Source: Methylocella silvestris BL2
GTDB taxonomy: Bacteria > Pseudomonadota > Alphaproteobacteria > Rhizobiales > Beijerinckiaceae
Assembly (NCBI RefSeq): GCF_000021745.1
Contig: NC_011666.1
Location: 1,240,001 to 1,304,000, forward strand
Direction of reading: 5' to 3'
Length of the DNA: 64,000 bases
Part shown: piece by piece, positions 46,340 to 56,909 of the stretch
Position numbering within the stretch: position 1 is the first letter of the stretch
Layout of the letters: the number at the start of each line of letters is the position of its first letter
Made by a program: the position numbers and the translations under genes
The notes under the pieces: model-generated
The model's database searches: none
What the model saw: the letters and a program-made list of their open reading frames with translations, nothing else
Told to the model about the DNA's origin: nothing

Positions 46340-48142
46340 ATGAATAAGGATTCGAGGAATCTCTATCTTGCGATCGGCCTGTCGTGCCTCGTGATCGTTG
46401 GCTGGAGCTATATCTTCGCGCCGAAACAGGCCGACCGGGCGCGCCTTGCCCAGACGCAGAGCCAAAATGCGCCGGCCGGAACGCAGCCGCAGTCTGCTGC
46501 GACGCCGCAGGACGCCGCCAATTTTTCGCCGCTTGACGCCCTTCCCAAGACCCGCGCCGAGGCGCTCGCCGCCTCTCCGCGGCTAAAAATCGATACGCCG
46601 GCGATTTTCGGCTCGCTGTCCCTAAAGGGCGCGCGGCTCGACGACGTTTCGCTCAAGGGCTATCGCGAGACGGTCGACCCGAACAGCCCCAACATCGTGC
46701 TGCTGTCGCCGCAGGGGGCGCCGGACGCCTATTACGCCGAGGCTGGCTTCGTCCCGGCGCCCGGCGAGGCGGTCGCCGTGCCGCGCTCCGACACAGTCTG
46801 GACGGCTGATCGCGATGCGCTGACCCCGGAGGCGCCGGTCACCCTGACCTATGACAATGGTCAGGGCCTTGTCTTCCATCGCCAGATCGCGGTCGACGAC
46901 CGCTTCATGTTTACGATCAAGGACAGCGTCGAGAACAAATCCGCCAAGCCGGTGACGCTCGCCTCCTATGCGCTGGTTGCGCGCCACGGCCTCCCGAAAA
47001 CCGTGAATTACGCGGTGCTGCATGAAGGATTTGTCGGCGTCATCGGCGACGCGGGCGTGCAGGAATTCCATTACGACAAGATCGAAAAGGAAGACCACGG
47101 CTATAAGACCTTCTCCGGCGCTGGCGGCTGGCTCGGCTTCACGGACAAATATTGGGCCGCGACCGTCATTCCCGACCAGGCGGCGCCGATCGAAGCGCGC
47201 TTTTCGGCCAATTCGACGCCAAGCGGCATTAAAACCTATCGCGCTGATTTTGTCGGCCCCGTGCAGACCATCGCTCCCGGAGCCACGACCGAGGCGATGA
47301 GCCGCGTCTTCGCCGGCGCCAAGGAAGTCCATACGCTCGACGCCTATCAGGCCGATCTCGGCATCAAGAAATTCGAGCTCCTGATCGATTGGGGCTGGTT
47401 CTATTTCATCACCCGGCCGATGTTCCGGCTGCTGCATTTCCTTTATTCGCTGACCGGCAATTTCGGCGTCGCGATCCTGCTTGCGACTGTGATCGTCAAG
47501 GGTCTGTTCTTCCCGCTCGCCAACAAGAGCTATCTGTCGATGGCCAAGATGAAGGCGGTCGCGCCCGAAATCGCGGCGCTGCGGGAAAAATATCCCGAAG
47601 ACAAGATGAAGCAGCAGCAGGAGACGATGGCGCTCTACAAGCGCGAGAAGATCAATCCCGTCTCCGGCTGTCTGCCGATGCTGATTCAGATCCCGGTGTT
47701 CTTCGCGCTGTACAAGGTGCTGTTCGTCACCATCGAAATGCGGCATGCGCCCTTCTTCGGCTGGATCCACGATCTCTCGGCGCCTGATCCCACCAATCTG
47801 TTCAATCTGTTCGGACTGCTGCCGTTCGATCCGACGCAACTCCCGCTGATCGGTCATTTCCTCGCCATTGGCGTGTGGCCGCTTCTGATGGGCGTCTCGA
47901 TGTTCGTCCAGATGAAGGCCAATCCCGAGCCCGCCGACCCGATGCAGAAGCAGATTTTCACCTGGATGCCGGTGATCTTCACCTTCACCCTCGGCGGCTT
48001 CCCGGTCGGCCTCGTCATCTACTGGACCTGGAACAATATTCTGTCCGTCTCCCAGCAAACGCTCATCATGAAGCGGGCGGGGGTGAAGGTCGAATTGTTC
48101 GACAATCTGGCGTCGCTGTTTCGCAAGAAGGTCACGAGTTGA
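46340..48142 (+). CDS. yidC: Membrane protein insertase YidC
   Basis: 600 residues. N-terminal membrane helix (about 7-25, [19 protein letters not shown]), a large periplasmic beta domain to ~350, then the conserved five-helix core with [23 protein letters not shown] (hydrophilic-groove Arg equivalent nearby) and [19 protein letters not shown], ending [16 protein letters not shown]. It inserts proteins into the inner membrane alone or with Sec. No yidD lies between rnpA and yidC. Its TGA overlaps the TTG start of engB. Confidence 0.96.
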
Positions 48143-48819
48143 GCGACATTGACCCGGCTCCCGTTGCGGCGCTCGCCGACTTCAACGAGGTCGGCCGCAA
48201 ATTATTCGCCGCCGAATGTGATTTCCTCTGGGCGGCGAGCTCGGTCGCCAGCCTGCCGCCGCCGGGCGCGCCGGAAATCGCTTTCGCCGGCCGCTCCAAT
48301 GTCGGCAAATCCTCGCTGCTCAATGCGCTGACCAACCGCAAGAGCCTGGCGCGCACCTCGCATACGCCCGGCCGCACGCGCGAACTCAATTTCTTTGGGC
48401 TTGGCGGCGGCATCGACGACGCCAGGCTGCGGCTCGTCGACATGCCGGGCTATGGCTATGCCGCCGCCTCGAAGGAGCAGATCGCCTCCTGGACGCAGCT
48501 GATGCAGGATTATCTGCGCGGCCGCGCGCCGCTCTTGCGCGCCTTCGTGCTGATCGACGGGCGCCATGGCCTGAAGCCGCCGGATTACGAGATGATGGAT
48601 CTGCTCGACCGCTGCGCCCTCTCCTACCAGATCGTGCTGACCAAGCAGGACGAGGTGAAGGAGGCCGACGCCGCGCGCCGCATCGAGGAAACCCTGAAGG
48701 CGATCGAGAAGCGTCCGGCCGCCTATCCGCAGGCGATCTTCACCTCGTCGCGGACGGCGGACGGCGTCGCCGAGCTGCGCGCCGCCATCGCCAGGCTGCT
48801 GGCCGAGCACGGCCATTGA
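48139..48819 (+). CDS. engB: GTP-binding protein EngB/YsxC
   Basis: 226 residues from a TTG at 48139 that overlaps the yidC stop (TTGA). The frame opens earlier inside yidC, but that part is noise. A GTPase needed for 50S assembly and cell division. G1 [12 protein letters not shown]2 region [16 protein letters not shown]3 DMPGYGYA, G4 TKQDE. Length fits. Third gene of the rnpA-yidC-engB group conserved in alphaproteobacteria. Confidence 0.95.
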
Positions 48820-48904
48820 CAGGTCGCCCGAGCTCGCTCTGCGTTGAGCTTGTCATCATTGGCGGATAGATAGGCTTCGATCTCAGAGCTGGGCAAAAGA
48901 ACGC

Positions 48905-49789
48905 ATGACCGACGCAGGCGCATCCACAGAGCAGCAAAAGGCGCAGGAGCAGGCCGCCATCCTGATGCAGGCGCTGCCGCATATGCTGCATTACGACGAC
49001 GCGACGGTCGTCGTGAAATATGGCGGCCATGCGATGGGCGACGAAACGGTCGCGCGGGATTTCGCCCGCGACATGGTGCTGCTTGAGCAGTCCGGCCTCA
49101 ATCCCGTCGTCGTGCATGGCGGCGGGCCGCAGATCGGCGCCATGCTGAAGAAGCTCGGCATCAAATCCGAATTTTCCGACGGGCTGCGGATCACCGACAA
49201 GGAGACCGTCGAAATCGTCGAAATGGTGCTCGCCGGCTCGATCAACAAGCAGATCGTCGGCTCCATCAACGCCGAGGGCGGCCGCGCGATCGGGCTCTGC
49301 GGCAAGGACGGCAATATGGTGATCGCCCATAAGGTCGCGCGCACCAGCGACGGCGTCGATCTCGGCTTCGTCGGCGAGCCGGCCAAGGTCGACGCCACCG
49401 TGCTCGAACAGGTGCTCGGCCGCGAGCTGATCCCCGTGCTGGCTCCGATCGCGCAAGGGGTCGATGGCGAGACCTATAACGTCAATGCCGACACCTTCGC
49501 CGGCGCGATCGCCGGCGCGCTCAAGGCGAAACGGCTTTTGTTCCTGACCGACGTGCCCGGCGTGCTCGACCGCGACAAGAATCTGATCAAGGAGCTGCGG
49601 GTTGATCAGATCCACGCCCTGATCGCCGAAGGCGTCATCACCGGCGGCATGATCCCCAAGGTGGAGACCTGCATTTACGCGCTCGAACAGGGCGTCGAGG
49701 GCGTCGTGATCCTCGACGGAAAAACGCCGCATGCGGTGCTTGTCGAGCTTCTGACGGACCATGGCGCGGGAACGCTGATCACGCGGTGA
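48905..49789 (+). CDS. argB: Acetylglutamate kinase
   Basis: 294 residues. Phosphorylates N-acetylglutamate in arginine synthesis. [11 protein letters not shown] (phosphate lysine), [11 protein letters not shown]-like [32 protein letters not shown] and the C-terminal [13 protein letters not shown] are standard. The N-terminal helix (residues 12-25) suggests the arginine-feedback-inhibited hexameric form. The stop overlaps the GTG of the next gene by four bases. Confidence 0.96.
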   Translation: MTDAGASTEQQKAQEQAAILMQALPHMLHYDDATVVVKYGGHAMGDETVARDFARDMVLLEQSGLNPVVVHGGGPQIGAMLKKLGIKSEFSDGLRITDKETVEIVEMVLAGSINKQIVGSINAEGGRAIGLCGKDGNMVIAHKVARTSDGVDLGFVGEPAKVDATVLEQVLGRELIPVLAPIAQGVDGETYNVNADTFAGAIAGALKAKRLLFLTDVPGVLDRDKNLIKELRVDQIHALIAEGVITGGMIPKVETCIYALEQGVEGVVILDGKTPHAVLVELLTDHGAGTLITR

Positions 49790-50577
49790 AGCACGAAGAC
49801 CACCCCCTGACGCCGGATGAGACGGCGGCGGCCATCGACCCGCTGGGCCCCTCTTTGCGGCGGCGCGCGCGCGTCGCCGATCTGTTCGCGCAGAAGGACA
49901 TCTGGGTCTTCGATCTCGACAACACGCTCTATCCCGCCGACAGCGACCTATGGCCGAAGATCGACGCGCGCATCACTTTGTTCATGTCGCATCTCTTCGG
50001 CCTCGACGGCATGTCATCGCGCGCGCTGCAAAAATATTATTATGAGCGCTATGGCACGACCCTGCGCGGCCTGATGGAGGAGCACCGCATCAGCGCCGAG
50101 GAATTTCTCGATTTCGCGCATGATATCGACCGCTCCGGCCTAAAACCCAACCATTCGCTGGCGAGCGCGATTCTCGCGCTGCCCGGCCGCAAGCTGATCC
50201 TGACCAATGGCTCGCGCGACCATGCGCTGCGCACCGCGCAGGCGCTCGGAATCGACGAAATGTTCGAGGATATTTTCGACATCGTCGCGGCCGACTTCAC
50301 GCCAAAGCCCGCCGCTGAAACCTACGAGCGCTTCTTCGACAAGCATGGCGTCGACCCCGCCCGTTCGGTGATGTTCGAGGATCTCGCCCGCAATCTGATC
50401 GTGCCGCATGCGCGCGGCATGACCACGGCGCTGGTGGTGCCAAAACCCGGGCAGATCGACCACCGCGAGGCCTTCGAGATGGTGAGCGAGGCGGCGCCAC
50501 CGCATATCGACTTCATCACGGCGGACCTCGAAGCCTTTCTCGTCGACATCGTCGCCGGCGCGAAGCCGAGCGCCTAG
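49786..50577 (+). CDS. HAD hydrolase, pyrimidine 5'-nucleotidase type
   Basis: 263 residues with a GTG start overlapping argB. Motif I is [16 protein letters not shown] (nucleophile Asp and following Asp), motif [15 protein letters not shown], motif III Lys in FTPKPAAE and motif [11 protein letters not shown]. The DNTLYP signature and [13 protein letters not shown] match the SDT1/pyrimidine 5'-nucleotidase subgroup conserved between argB and dapD in Rhizobiales. Actual substrate untested. Confidence 0.87.
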   Translation: MKHEDHPLTPDETAAAIDPLGPSLRRRARVADLFAQKDIWVFDLDNTLYPADSDLWPKIDARITLFMSHLFGLDGMSSRALQKYYYERYGTTLRGLMEEHRISAEEFLDFAHDIDRSGLKPNHSLASAILALPGRKLILTNGSRDHALRTAQALGIDEMFEDIFDIVAADFTPKPAAETYERFFDKHGVDPARSVMFEDLARNLIVPHARGMTTALVVPKPGQIDHREAFEMVSEAAPPHIDFITADLEAFLVDIVAGAKPSA

Positions 50578-50676
50578 AGGCTCCCCACCCCTCCGAGAGA
50601 CTTAGGACCGTTGCCTCAACGGCGCGAAAGCTGTAACGGCTCTAGCCGACGCCCCAGCAAACCGAAAGTCCCGCAA

Positions 50677-51534
50677 ATGACGCATACCGCCCTCGAAACG
50701 ATCATCGAGGCCGCCTTTGAGGACCGCGCCAATATCAACGCCCAGACTCAGGGCGATGTGCGCAAGGCGGTCGACGCCGCGCTTCATCTGCTCGACGCCG
50801 GCAAGCTGCGCGTCGCCGAGAAAATCGCCGGCGAGAGCGGCCCGCAATCCTGGCGCGTGCATCAATGGCTGAAGAAGGCGGTGCTTTTATCCTTCCGCCT
50901 CAACGATATGGGCGAAATCCCGGGCGGGCCGGGCGGCGCGACCTGGTGGGACAAGGTCCCCTCCAAATTCGCCGGCTGGGGCGCGAAGGAGCATGCGGCG
51001 GCGGGCTTCCGCTCTGTGCCGAGCTGCGTCGTGCGCCGCTCGGCCTATATTGCGCCGGGCGTCGTGTTGATGCCCTCTTTCGTTAATCTCGGCGCCTATG
51101 TCGATCAAAATACCATGGTCGACACCTGGGTCACGGTCGGCTCCTGCGCCCAGATCGGCAAGAATGTGCATCTCTCCGGCGGCGTCGGCATCGGCGGCGT
51201 GCTGGAGCCGTTGCAGGCCAATCCGACCATCATCGAGGATGATTGCTTCATCGGCGCGCGCTCGGAGATCGTCGAGGGCGTCATCGTCGGCGAGGGCGCG
51301 GTGGTCTCGATGGGCACCTTTATTTCCGCCTCGACCAAAATCATCGACCGCGCCACCGGCAAAATCCATATCGGCTATGTGCCGCCCTTTTCCGTGGTGG
51401 TCTCCGGTAATCTGCCCGGCAAGCCGCTGCCGGACGGCTCGCCCGGCCCCTCCCTCTATTGCGCCGTGATCGTCAAGACGGTCGACGCGCAGACGCGGGC
51501 GAAAACGGCGATCAACGATCTTTTGAGAGATTGA
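50677..51534 (+). CDS. dapD: Tetrahydrodipicolinate N-succinyltransferase
   Basis: 285 residues from the ATG at 50677 ([21 protein letters not shown]). Lysine/diaminopimelate pathway, succinyl branch. N-terminal helical domain, then left-handed beta-helix hexapeptide repeats ([45 protein letters not shown]) and a short C-terminal domain. The stop TGA overlaps the ATG of the next gene. Confidence 0.96.
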   Translation: MTHTALETIIEAAFEDRANINAQTQGDVRKAVDAALHLLDAGKLRVAEKIAGESGPQSWRVHQWLKKAVLLSFRLNDMGEIPGGPGGATWWDKVPSKFAGWGAKEHAAAGFRSVPSCVVRRSAYIAPGVVLMPSFVNLGAYVDQNTMVDTWVTVGSCAQIGKNVHLSGGVGIGGVLEPLQANPTIIEDDCFIGARSEIVEGVIVGEGAVVSMGTFISASTKIIDRATGKIHIGYVPPFSVVVSGNLPGKPLPDGSPGPSLYCAVIVKTVDAQTRAKTAINDLLRD

Positions 51535-52037
51535 TGCAAAAGAGGCTCGCGGAATTTCTGGCGCAGTTCGGCTTCCGCACGGACGCAGGGCTGGTCGACG
51601 CCTGGACCTGGCGCGCAGGCTTTGGCTTCTTGACCGTGCTCCTCATCATCCTGACCACGATCTGGCGGCTGGTCGAGCCCTACGCCTATCGCGAGCTGAC
51701 GCCGCAATCGAGCCTGATCGACTGGCGAACGCTCGCGACCTTCGTCTATCTGCTTTTCTATTCGCTCGGCGTGATCTTCATCGGCATCAGCCTTTACAAT
51801 CTCTCGGCCAAACGGCTGCGCGCGAGAGGCTTGCCGACAGGGCTCGCCGGCCTCGTTCCGCTTGGCGTGCTGTTTTCCGGCGCGGCGCATTGGCTGCAGC
51901 CGCGCGTCAGCGAGAATCTGTCGCATTGGTATGTCGTCGGCGTCGACGCGCTGCTGGTGGGGGCGGTCGTCTGGACCGTGCTCGAGCTGGGGTTCCGCGA
52001 GCCGCGCGCGCTCACGCCCGTCGAGCCCCGCGTTTGA
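51534..52037 (+). CDS. Four-helix membrane protein, unknown function
   Basis: 167 residues from an ATG that overlaps the dapD stop by one base (TGATG). Four hydrophobic segments at about 30-48, 65-88, 102-120 and 133-151 with short loops; no catalytic motif visible. A membrane protein at this position downstream of dapD is common in alphaproteobacteria. Coupling to dapD suggests joint expression but not joint function. Confidence 0.7.
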   Translation: MQKRLAEFLAQFGFRTDAGLVDAWTWRAGFGFLTVLLIILTTIWRLVEPYAYRELTPQSSLIDWRTLATFVYLLFYSLGVIFIGISLYNLSAKRLRARGLPTGLAGLVPLGVLFSGAAHWLQPRVSENLSHWYVVGVDALLVGAVVWTVLELGFREPRALTPVEPRV

Positions 52038-52105
52038 ACATCCTGCGCCAAATGCGCTAAGACACGCTTATCGCTCCCAGAGCAAGCCGCGCCATTGAGC
52101 CCACG

Positions 52106-52978
52106 ATGACCCATCCCGCCCGTCTTGAAACGCTCGCCGATTTGCGGGTCGAGATCGACTGCATCGATTCGGAGCTGCACCAGCTCCTGATCAAGCGCGG
52201 CGAGATCATTCATCGGCTGATCGAGGCCAAGGCGCGCCAGGGCGGCGGCTTGGAGGGCAGGTCTGCGTTCCGCCCCGGGCGCGAAGCCGACATGATGCGC
52301 GCGCTTGTCTCCCGCCACAGCGGCCTGCTGCCGCTCGACACGGTCGAGAGCATCTGGCGCATCATCATCTCGACCTTCACCTATGTGCAGTCGGCCTATG
52401 CCGTCCACGCCGACGTGTCGGGCGGCGATGCGCGGATGCGCGACTGTTGCCGCTTCCACTTCGGCTTTACGGTCCCCTATCAGCCACACGCGGACGCCGA
52501 CGCCGTGACCGAGGCCGTGCTGCGCTCGAGCGGCGACCTTGGGCTCGTGCCGGTCGCGGCCGGCCCCGCTTCGTCCGGCTGGTGGCGGCGCCTTAAGGAC
52601 TCGCGAGCGCCAAAAATCATCGCCCGCCTGCCCTTCGTCGAGCGGCCCGATCATCCGGCCGGAACGCCGCTGTTTGTCGTCGCCCATCCGCTCGCCGAGG
52701 CGGCCGTGCGCGACGTCATCATCTATGATGTGTCGCTGGGCGGCGCGGCGATCCCGCCACAGGTCCGGCTGGAGCAGATTGAGGCGGACATCATCGCCGC
52801 CGCGGAAGGGCCGCAGGCTTCGCTCCTCGTCTCAGCGCCCGGCGCAGTGAGCCGCGCCGAGTTGGCCGACGCCTTCGCCGTGAGCGAGGCCGCGGTCGTC
52901 GAGATCGGCGGCCACGCGGCGCGCTGCAAGGCGGCCGAGGCCCGGCGCGACCCCGCCCCTTTTGCCGTCGCGCAATGA
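52106..52978 (+). CDS. Chorismate mutase with C-terminal PDT-like domain
   Basis: 290 residues. Residues 8-95 are an AroQ-type chorismate mutase: LADLRVEIDCIDSELHQLLIKRGEIIHRL... and FRPGREADMMRALVSRH, with the usual Arg, Lys and Glu positions. Chorismate to prephenate. The remaining ~190 residues resemble a degenerate prephenate dehydratase: AVTEAVLRSSGDLGLVPV echoes the 'gvvPiENS' strand, and IIARLPFVERPD-type follows, but the catalytic Thr-Arg-Phe is absent. It is the first of chorismate mutase-hisC-tyrC. Confidence 0.82.
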   Translation: MTHPARLETLADLRVEIDCIDSELHQLLIKRGEIIHRLIEAKARQGGGLEGRSAFRPGREADMMRALVSRHSGLLPLDTVESIWRIIISTFTYVQSAYAVHADVSGGDARMRDCCRFHFGFTVPYQPHADADAVTEAVLRSSGDLGLVPVAAGPASSGWWRRLKDSRAPKIIARLPFVERPDHPAGTPLFVVAHPLAEAAVRDVIIYDVSLGGAAIPPQVRLEQIEADIIAAAEGPQASLLVSAPGAVSRAELADAFAVSEAAVVEIGGHAARCKAAEARRDPAPFAVAQ

Positions 52979-53002
52979 ATCACGTCGGAGTTTTGCGGTA
53001 AA

Positions 53003-54118
53003 ATGACCAAGACCGAAGGCGCCGCGCGTCCCCTGCCCGTTCCCGCGGTGTTTCGCATCGACCCCTATGTGCCGGGCAAGAGCTCGGCGCCGGGCGTCGG
53101 CAGGATCTATAAATTATCGTCCAATGAGACGCCGCTCGGACCTTCGCCGCGCGCGAAAGAGGCCGTCCGCGCCGCCGCCGAAGGGTTGGAGGCCTATCCC
53201 GAAGGCACCGCCCGCGTCCTGCGCATGTCGATCGGCGCAAAATTCGGACTGGAGCCGGAGCGGATCGTCTGCGGCGCCGGCTCCGACGAAATCCTTCACC
53301 TTTTGGCGAGCGCCTATCTCGGGCCGGGCGATGAAGGCGTTTTCACCGAACATGGCTTTCTCGTCTACAAGATCGCCATCCTCGCCGCCGGGGGGGCCCC
53401 CATTGTGGCGAAGGAGACGAAGGTCACCGCCGACGTCGACCAGATCCTGGCCAAGGTCGGACCGCGGACGAAAATCGTCTTTTTGGCCAATCCGAACAAT
53501 CCGACCGGCACCTATCTGCCGATCGCCGAGGTCGAGCGGCTCGCCGACGCGCTGCCCCAGAACGTGCTGCTCGTGATCGACGCCGCCTATGCCGAATATG
53601 CGACGCAGGCTGATTATGCGGCCGGCGAATCGCTGGTTCGCGCGCGCGAAAACGTCGTCATGACGCGCACCTTCTCGAAAATCCACGGCCTCGCCGCGAT
53701 CCGGCTCGGCTGGTGCTATGCGCCGGAGCATGTCTGCGACGCCATCAACCGCATCCGCGCGCCGTTCAACACCAGCACGGCGGCGATGGCCGCCGGCCTC
53801 GCCTCGCTCGCGGACGCAGCGCACATCGAAGCCTCCATCGCGCACAATGATCAATGGCGCGATTGGCTTTCCCGCGAGATCGCGGCGCTCGGCATAGAGG
53901 TGACGCCCAGCGCGGGCAATTTTCTGCTGCTGCGCTTTCGCGGAGCCGAGGAAGCCCGTGAGGCGGACGCTTTTCTCACCGCGCGCGGCCTGATCCTTCG
54001 CGCTGTCGCCGCCTATGGGCTGCCCGATTGCCTGCGCCTTACCGTCGGCTCCGAAGAAGCCAATCGCCTCGTCGTCGCCGCGCTCGCGGATTTCATCGCG
54101 ACGCGCACAAAGGGCTGA
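53003..54118 (+). CDS. hisC: Histidinol-phosphate/aromatic aminotransferase
   Basis: 371 residues, PLP fold type [33 protein letters not shown], the Asp in VIDAAYAEY and the PLP lysine in [17 protein letters not shown] are canonical. HisC transaminates imidazole-acetol phosphate; proteins in this position often also handle aromatic keto acids, which fits tyrC next door. A copy in addition to a his-operon hisC is likely. Confidence 0.93.
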   Translation: MTKTEGAARPLPVPAVFRIDPYVPGKSSAPGVGRIYKLSSNETPLGPSPRAKEAVRAAAEGLEAYPEGTARVLRMSIGAKFGLEPERIVCGAGSDEILHLLASAYLGPGDEGVFTEHGFLVYKIAILAAGGAPIVAKETKVTADVDQILAKVGPRTKIVFLANPNNPTGTYLPIAEVERLADALPQNVLLVIDAAYAEYATQADYAAGESLVRARENVVMTRTFSKIHGLAAIRLGWCYAPEHVCDAINRIRAPFNTSTAAMAAGLASLADAAHIEASIAHNDQWRDWLSREIAALGIEVTPSAGNFLLLRFRGAEEAREADAFLTARGLILRAVAAYGLPDCLRLTVGSEEANRLVVAALADFIATRTKG

Positions 54119-54123
54119 CGCAT

Positions 54124-55080
54124 TTGCCGGACGGTCTTGGGCCCGCGCTGGAGGCGCCCCTTTTTGAAAGCGCGGCGATCATTGGCGTCGGCCTGATCGG
54201 CTCGTCGCTGGCGCGGATCGTCCGCCGCAAGGGGCTTGCGCGCCGCATCATCGCCTTCGACTCCAACGCAGCGGTGCGGCGGCGCGCTTTGGAAATCGGC
54301 CTCGCCGATCATGTCCCGGACACGCTTGGCGAGGCCGTCGCCGGCGCCGACCTCGTCGTGCTCTGCGCTCCCGTCGGGGCGATGGAGGATATTGCGCGCG
54401 ATATGGCGCCGCATTTGGCGGATGGGACGATCGTTTCCGACGTCGGATCGGTGAAGGCCGCCGTCATCGCGGCGCTCGCCCCGCTGCTGCCGCCGAATGT
54501 TCATCTGATCCCGGCCCACCCTGTCGCGGGAACGGAGGAGTCCGGCCCGGACGCCGGCTTCGCCAGCCTGTTTTACAATCGCTGGACGATCGTCACGCCG
54601 CCGGACGACGCCGATCCGCGCGCGGTCGCAAAACTCATCGCCTTGTGGAAACATGCCGGCGCAAACGTTGAAATCATGAGCGCCGCACATCACGATCTGG
54701 TGCTGGCGATCACGAGCCATGTGCCGCATCTCATCGCCTATAATATCGTTGGCACTGCCGCCGATCTCGAGGAAGTGACGCAATCCGAGGTCATCAAATT
54801 CTCCGCCGGCGGATTTCGCGACTTCACCCGAATCGCGGCCTCCGATCCCGTCATGTGGCGCGACATCTTTCTGGCCAACAAGGACGCCGTGCTGGAAATG
54901 CTGGGCCGCTTCAGCGAGGATTTGACCGCGCTGCAACGGATGATCCGGCGCGGCGACGGCGAGGGGCTTCAGGATCTGTTCGCCCGCACGCGCGCCATCC
55001 GGCGCAGCATCATCGATCTTGGCCAGGAAACCGCCGCGCCCGATTTCGGCCGCCGCGCCAAGGCCGACACGGAAGGCTGA
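54124..55080 (+). CDS. tyrC: Prephenate/arogenate dehydrogenase (TyrC)
   Basis: 318 residues from a TTG at 54124, five bases after the hisC stop. NAD-binding AAIIGVGLIGSSLARIV, catalytic His in ITSHVPHLIAYNIVG and ISPAHPVAGTEESGP-like AHPVAGTEESGPDAGF. Oxidative decarboxylation of prephenate or arogenate toward tyrosine. With the mutase and aminotransferase upstream the three cover the steps from chorismate. An ATG at 54028 lies inside hisC and is unlikely. Confidence 0.94.
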   Translation: MPDGLGPALEAPLFESAAIIGVGLIGSSLARIVRRKGLARRIIAFDSNAAVRRRALEIGLADHVPDTLGEAVAGADLVVLCAPVGAMEDIARDMAPHLADGTIVSDVGSVKAAVIAALAPLLPPNVHLIPAHPVAGTEESGPDAGFASLFYNRWTIVTPPDDADPRAVAKLIALWKHAGANVEIMSAAHHDLVLAITSHVPHLIAYNIVGTAADLEEVTQSEVIKFSAGGFRDFTRIAASDPVMWRDIFLANKDAVLEMLGRFSEDLTALQRMIRRGDGEGLQDLFARTRAIRRSIIDLGQETAAPDFGRRAKADTEG

Positions 55081-55182
55081 CGCCGAAAAATTGCAGCGTT
55101 TTTCGCCTGGATCGGTCGATCCGGGATCGTCGCGATGGGGCGATTTGGACGAAGCCGGCCGATCGTGCTTAAAGCTGCCCTC

Positions 55183-55210
55183 GAAAGAGGCCGGCCTGCC
55201 GGCCTCTTTC
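55183..55210. terminator. Perfect 13-bp inverted repeat between tyrC and the ialB-like gene
   Basis: GAAAGAGGCCGGC (55183-55195), CT, GCCGGCCTCTTTC (55198-55210). Strong hairpin, but the T residues lie within the stem and no separate T run follows. Probably terminates or protects the tyrC transcript; could also influence the downstream leader. Confidence 0.5.
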
Positions 55211-55252
55211 CGCTCTCTCGACCCATACCAAGAAACTTTGGAAACGACGCCC

Positions 55253-55819
55253 ATGCGCCATCGCTTGATTCTGTCCCTGTTCGTCCCGCTCGCCTGCGCT
55301 TCTGCGGCGATTGCGCAAACCGCCGCCCCTGCCCCCGCCGAGGCCCCGCGCCAATCCGCGCCGTCGGCGGCCGAGCCCGCAAACGCGCCGCCCCCGAGCC
55401 GGAAAACATTTGGCGATTGGACCGTGATCTGCAATCCGCAGCCCGGACAATGCGAGGCCGATATCGTGCTGCAGCCCGAAGGTCAGCTCCCGCCCGTCGC
55501 GCGTCTGGCTTTCGTGCGCGACAGCGCCGACAAGCCGACCCGGCTCGTCGCAATCGTGCAGGCCAATTTGACGCTTCAGCCCGGCCCCGAAGTCATCGTT
55601 GACGCCGGCAAGGCGAATCTTTCATTTTCGTCCTGCCTGAATAGCGCCTGCCTTGCCGACGTGCTGCTCACGCCGGAACAGCTGGCGGCGTTCCGCGCCG
55701 CAGGGCGCAACGGCATGATGACGATCACCAACGCCGGCGGCGAGCAACTCTCGACCGCTATATCCAGCAAGGGTCTGGCCGAGGCGCTCGACGCGCTTTC
55801 GCCGAAGGCCGGCCAGTAA
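55253..55819 (+). CDS. Invasion-associated locus B (IalB) family protein
   Basis: 188 residues. Signal peptide of ~22 residues (LILSLFVPLACASAAIA/QT), a Pro/Ala-rich linker to ~48, then the IalB domain beginning KTFGDWTVICNPQPGQCEADIVLQ with its conserved paired Cys (CNPQPGQC and SCLNSACLAD). IalB proteins are periplasmic or surface proteins of alphaproteobacteria; the founding member aids Bartonella entry into red cells, but free-living species carry many. Precise role unknown here. Followed by a strong terminator. Confidence 0.88.
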   Translation: MRHRLILSLFVPLACASAAIAQTAAPAPAEAPRQSAPSAAEPANAPPPSRKTFGDWTVICNPQPGQCEADIVLQPEGQLPPVARLAFVRDSADKPTRLVAIVQANLTLQPGPEVIVDAGKANLSFSSCLNSACLADVLLTPEQLAAFRAAGRNGMMTITNAGGEQLSTAISSKGLAEALDALSPKAGQ

Positions 55820-55842
55820 GATCGACGGTCTGAAGACAAAAC

Positions 55843-55871
55843 AAAAGCGGGGCTTGCGGCCCCGCTTTTTT
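55843..55871 (+). terminator. Rho-independent terminator after ialB-like gene
   Basis: AAAAGCGGGGC (55843-55853), loop TTGCG, GCCCCGCTTTT (55859-55869), T run continuing. Also works on the minus strand because of the A-rich left arm, serving the converging esterase gene. Confidence 0.9.
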
Positions 55872-55897
55872 GTCTTTCGGCTCGCTCCGCTCCGGCG

Positions 55898-56890
55898 TCA
55901 ATGCTGCATGAAAAAGCGCAGCATTTCCCGCGAGGCGTCGGGTCCATTCGGATCGGTGAAGGAGCCGGTGGAATGTCCGCCCGACCAGGCGTGACCCAAA
56001 TCCTCGAGCGCCCAATACTCCACCTGCGGCACGCCCTTGGCGTCCGCGATGATGGTGCGCTCGAAGGAAACGCCGTCCTTGCCGGCCCCGCGTTCGCGCG
56101 TCTCGACGGCGCCCTTGATCCCGGTGCTGGCGAAGGCGACGATCAGATCGGCGTTCGAGGGGTGCACGGTTCGGTCGGCGCCGCCCTGGAACACGATGGT
56201 GCGGACATTGACCTCCGGCGGCGTCGCGCCGGTGGTCGAGGCGCCGTGCCGCATCGCGTTGAAAGCCGAGACGACGTCGGTGGCCGCGCCGCAAGGCAGG
56301 CCGGAATGGATGCCGACCGCCCTGAAAATATCCGGATAGCTCATGCTGAGATTGGCCGCCATGGCGCCGCCGGCAGAAAGGCCCGCAACGAAGACGCGCT
56401 CAGGATCGACCGAAAACTCCGCCATGACCTCGCGAGCGATGCCAGCGATGATCGCGGTTTCGCCGGAGTCGCGCGCCTGATCCTTGAGATTGAACCAGTT
56501 CCAGCACCCCATATGGTTCGAACTGCCGGATTGCTGCGGATAGGCGACCAGAAAACCATCTTCCTCGGCAAGGACGTTCATGCGGGTGCCGCGCGCGAAA
56601 TCATCCGGGTCCTGCTTGCAGCCATGCAGCATGACGATGAGCGGCATTGCTTTGCGTTTGCTCTTGGCGGCGCTGCTGGGAACGAACAGCTTGTAGCTGC
56701 GCGATCCGGCCGCGCAGGTGAAAGAGCGCGCGACAAACTGAGCTCCCGCGGGCTTCGTCTCCGGGGCCGCGTCATCGTCGGTCGGCTCCGCCCATTCGAA
56801 CCCCGGCGCGAAGCCGTGGCGCAGCTTGTCGAACATCTCCGAAAGAGGCGTCGCAGCGCTGGGTAGGCGTGGTGAAAGATGTTCCGGCAA
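55898..56890 (-). CDS. PHB depolymerase-family esterase (main part)
   Basis: 330 residues read from a TTG at 56890. An alpha/beta hydrolase of the PHB-depolymerase/LpqC-type esterase family (also feruloyl and acetyl-xylan esterases). Oxyanion region VMLHGCKQDPDDFARGTRMN, nucleophile Ser in FVAGLSAGGAMAANLS, Asp near VFQGGADRTVHP, His in LGHAWSGGH. YPQQSGSSNHMGCWNWF is diagnostic. No signal peptide. The true N-terminus is probably encoded upstream in another frame (56910-57047), implying a frameshift. Regulator gene follows upstream. Confidence 0.85.
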   Translation of the reverse strand: MPEHLSPRLPSAATPLSEMFDKLRHGFAPGFEWAEPTDDDAAPETKPAGAQFVARSFTCAAGSRSYKLFVPSSAAKSKRKAMPLIVMLHGCKQDPDDFARGTRMNVLAEEDGFLVAYPQQSGSSNHMGCWNWFNLKDQARDSGETAIIAGIAREVMAEFSVDPERVFVAGLSAGGAMAANLSMSYPDIFRAVGIHSGLPCGAATDVVSAFNAMRHGASTTGATPPEVNVRTIVFQGGADRTVHPSNADLIVAFASTGIKGAVETRERGAGKDGVSFERTIIADAKGVPQVEYWALEDLGHAWSGGHSTGSFTDPNGPDASREMLRFFMQH

Positions 56891-56909
56891 AGGCGTCGCG
56901 GCGATCGCT

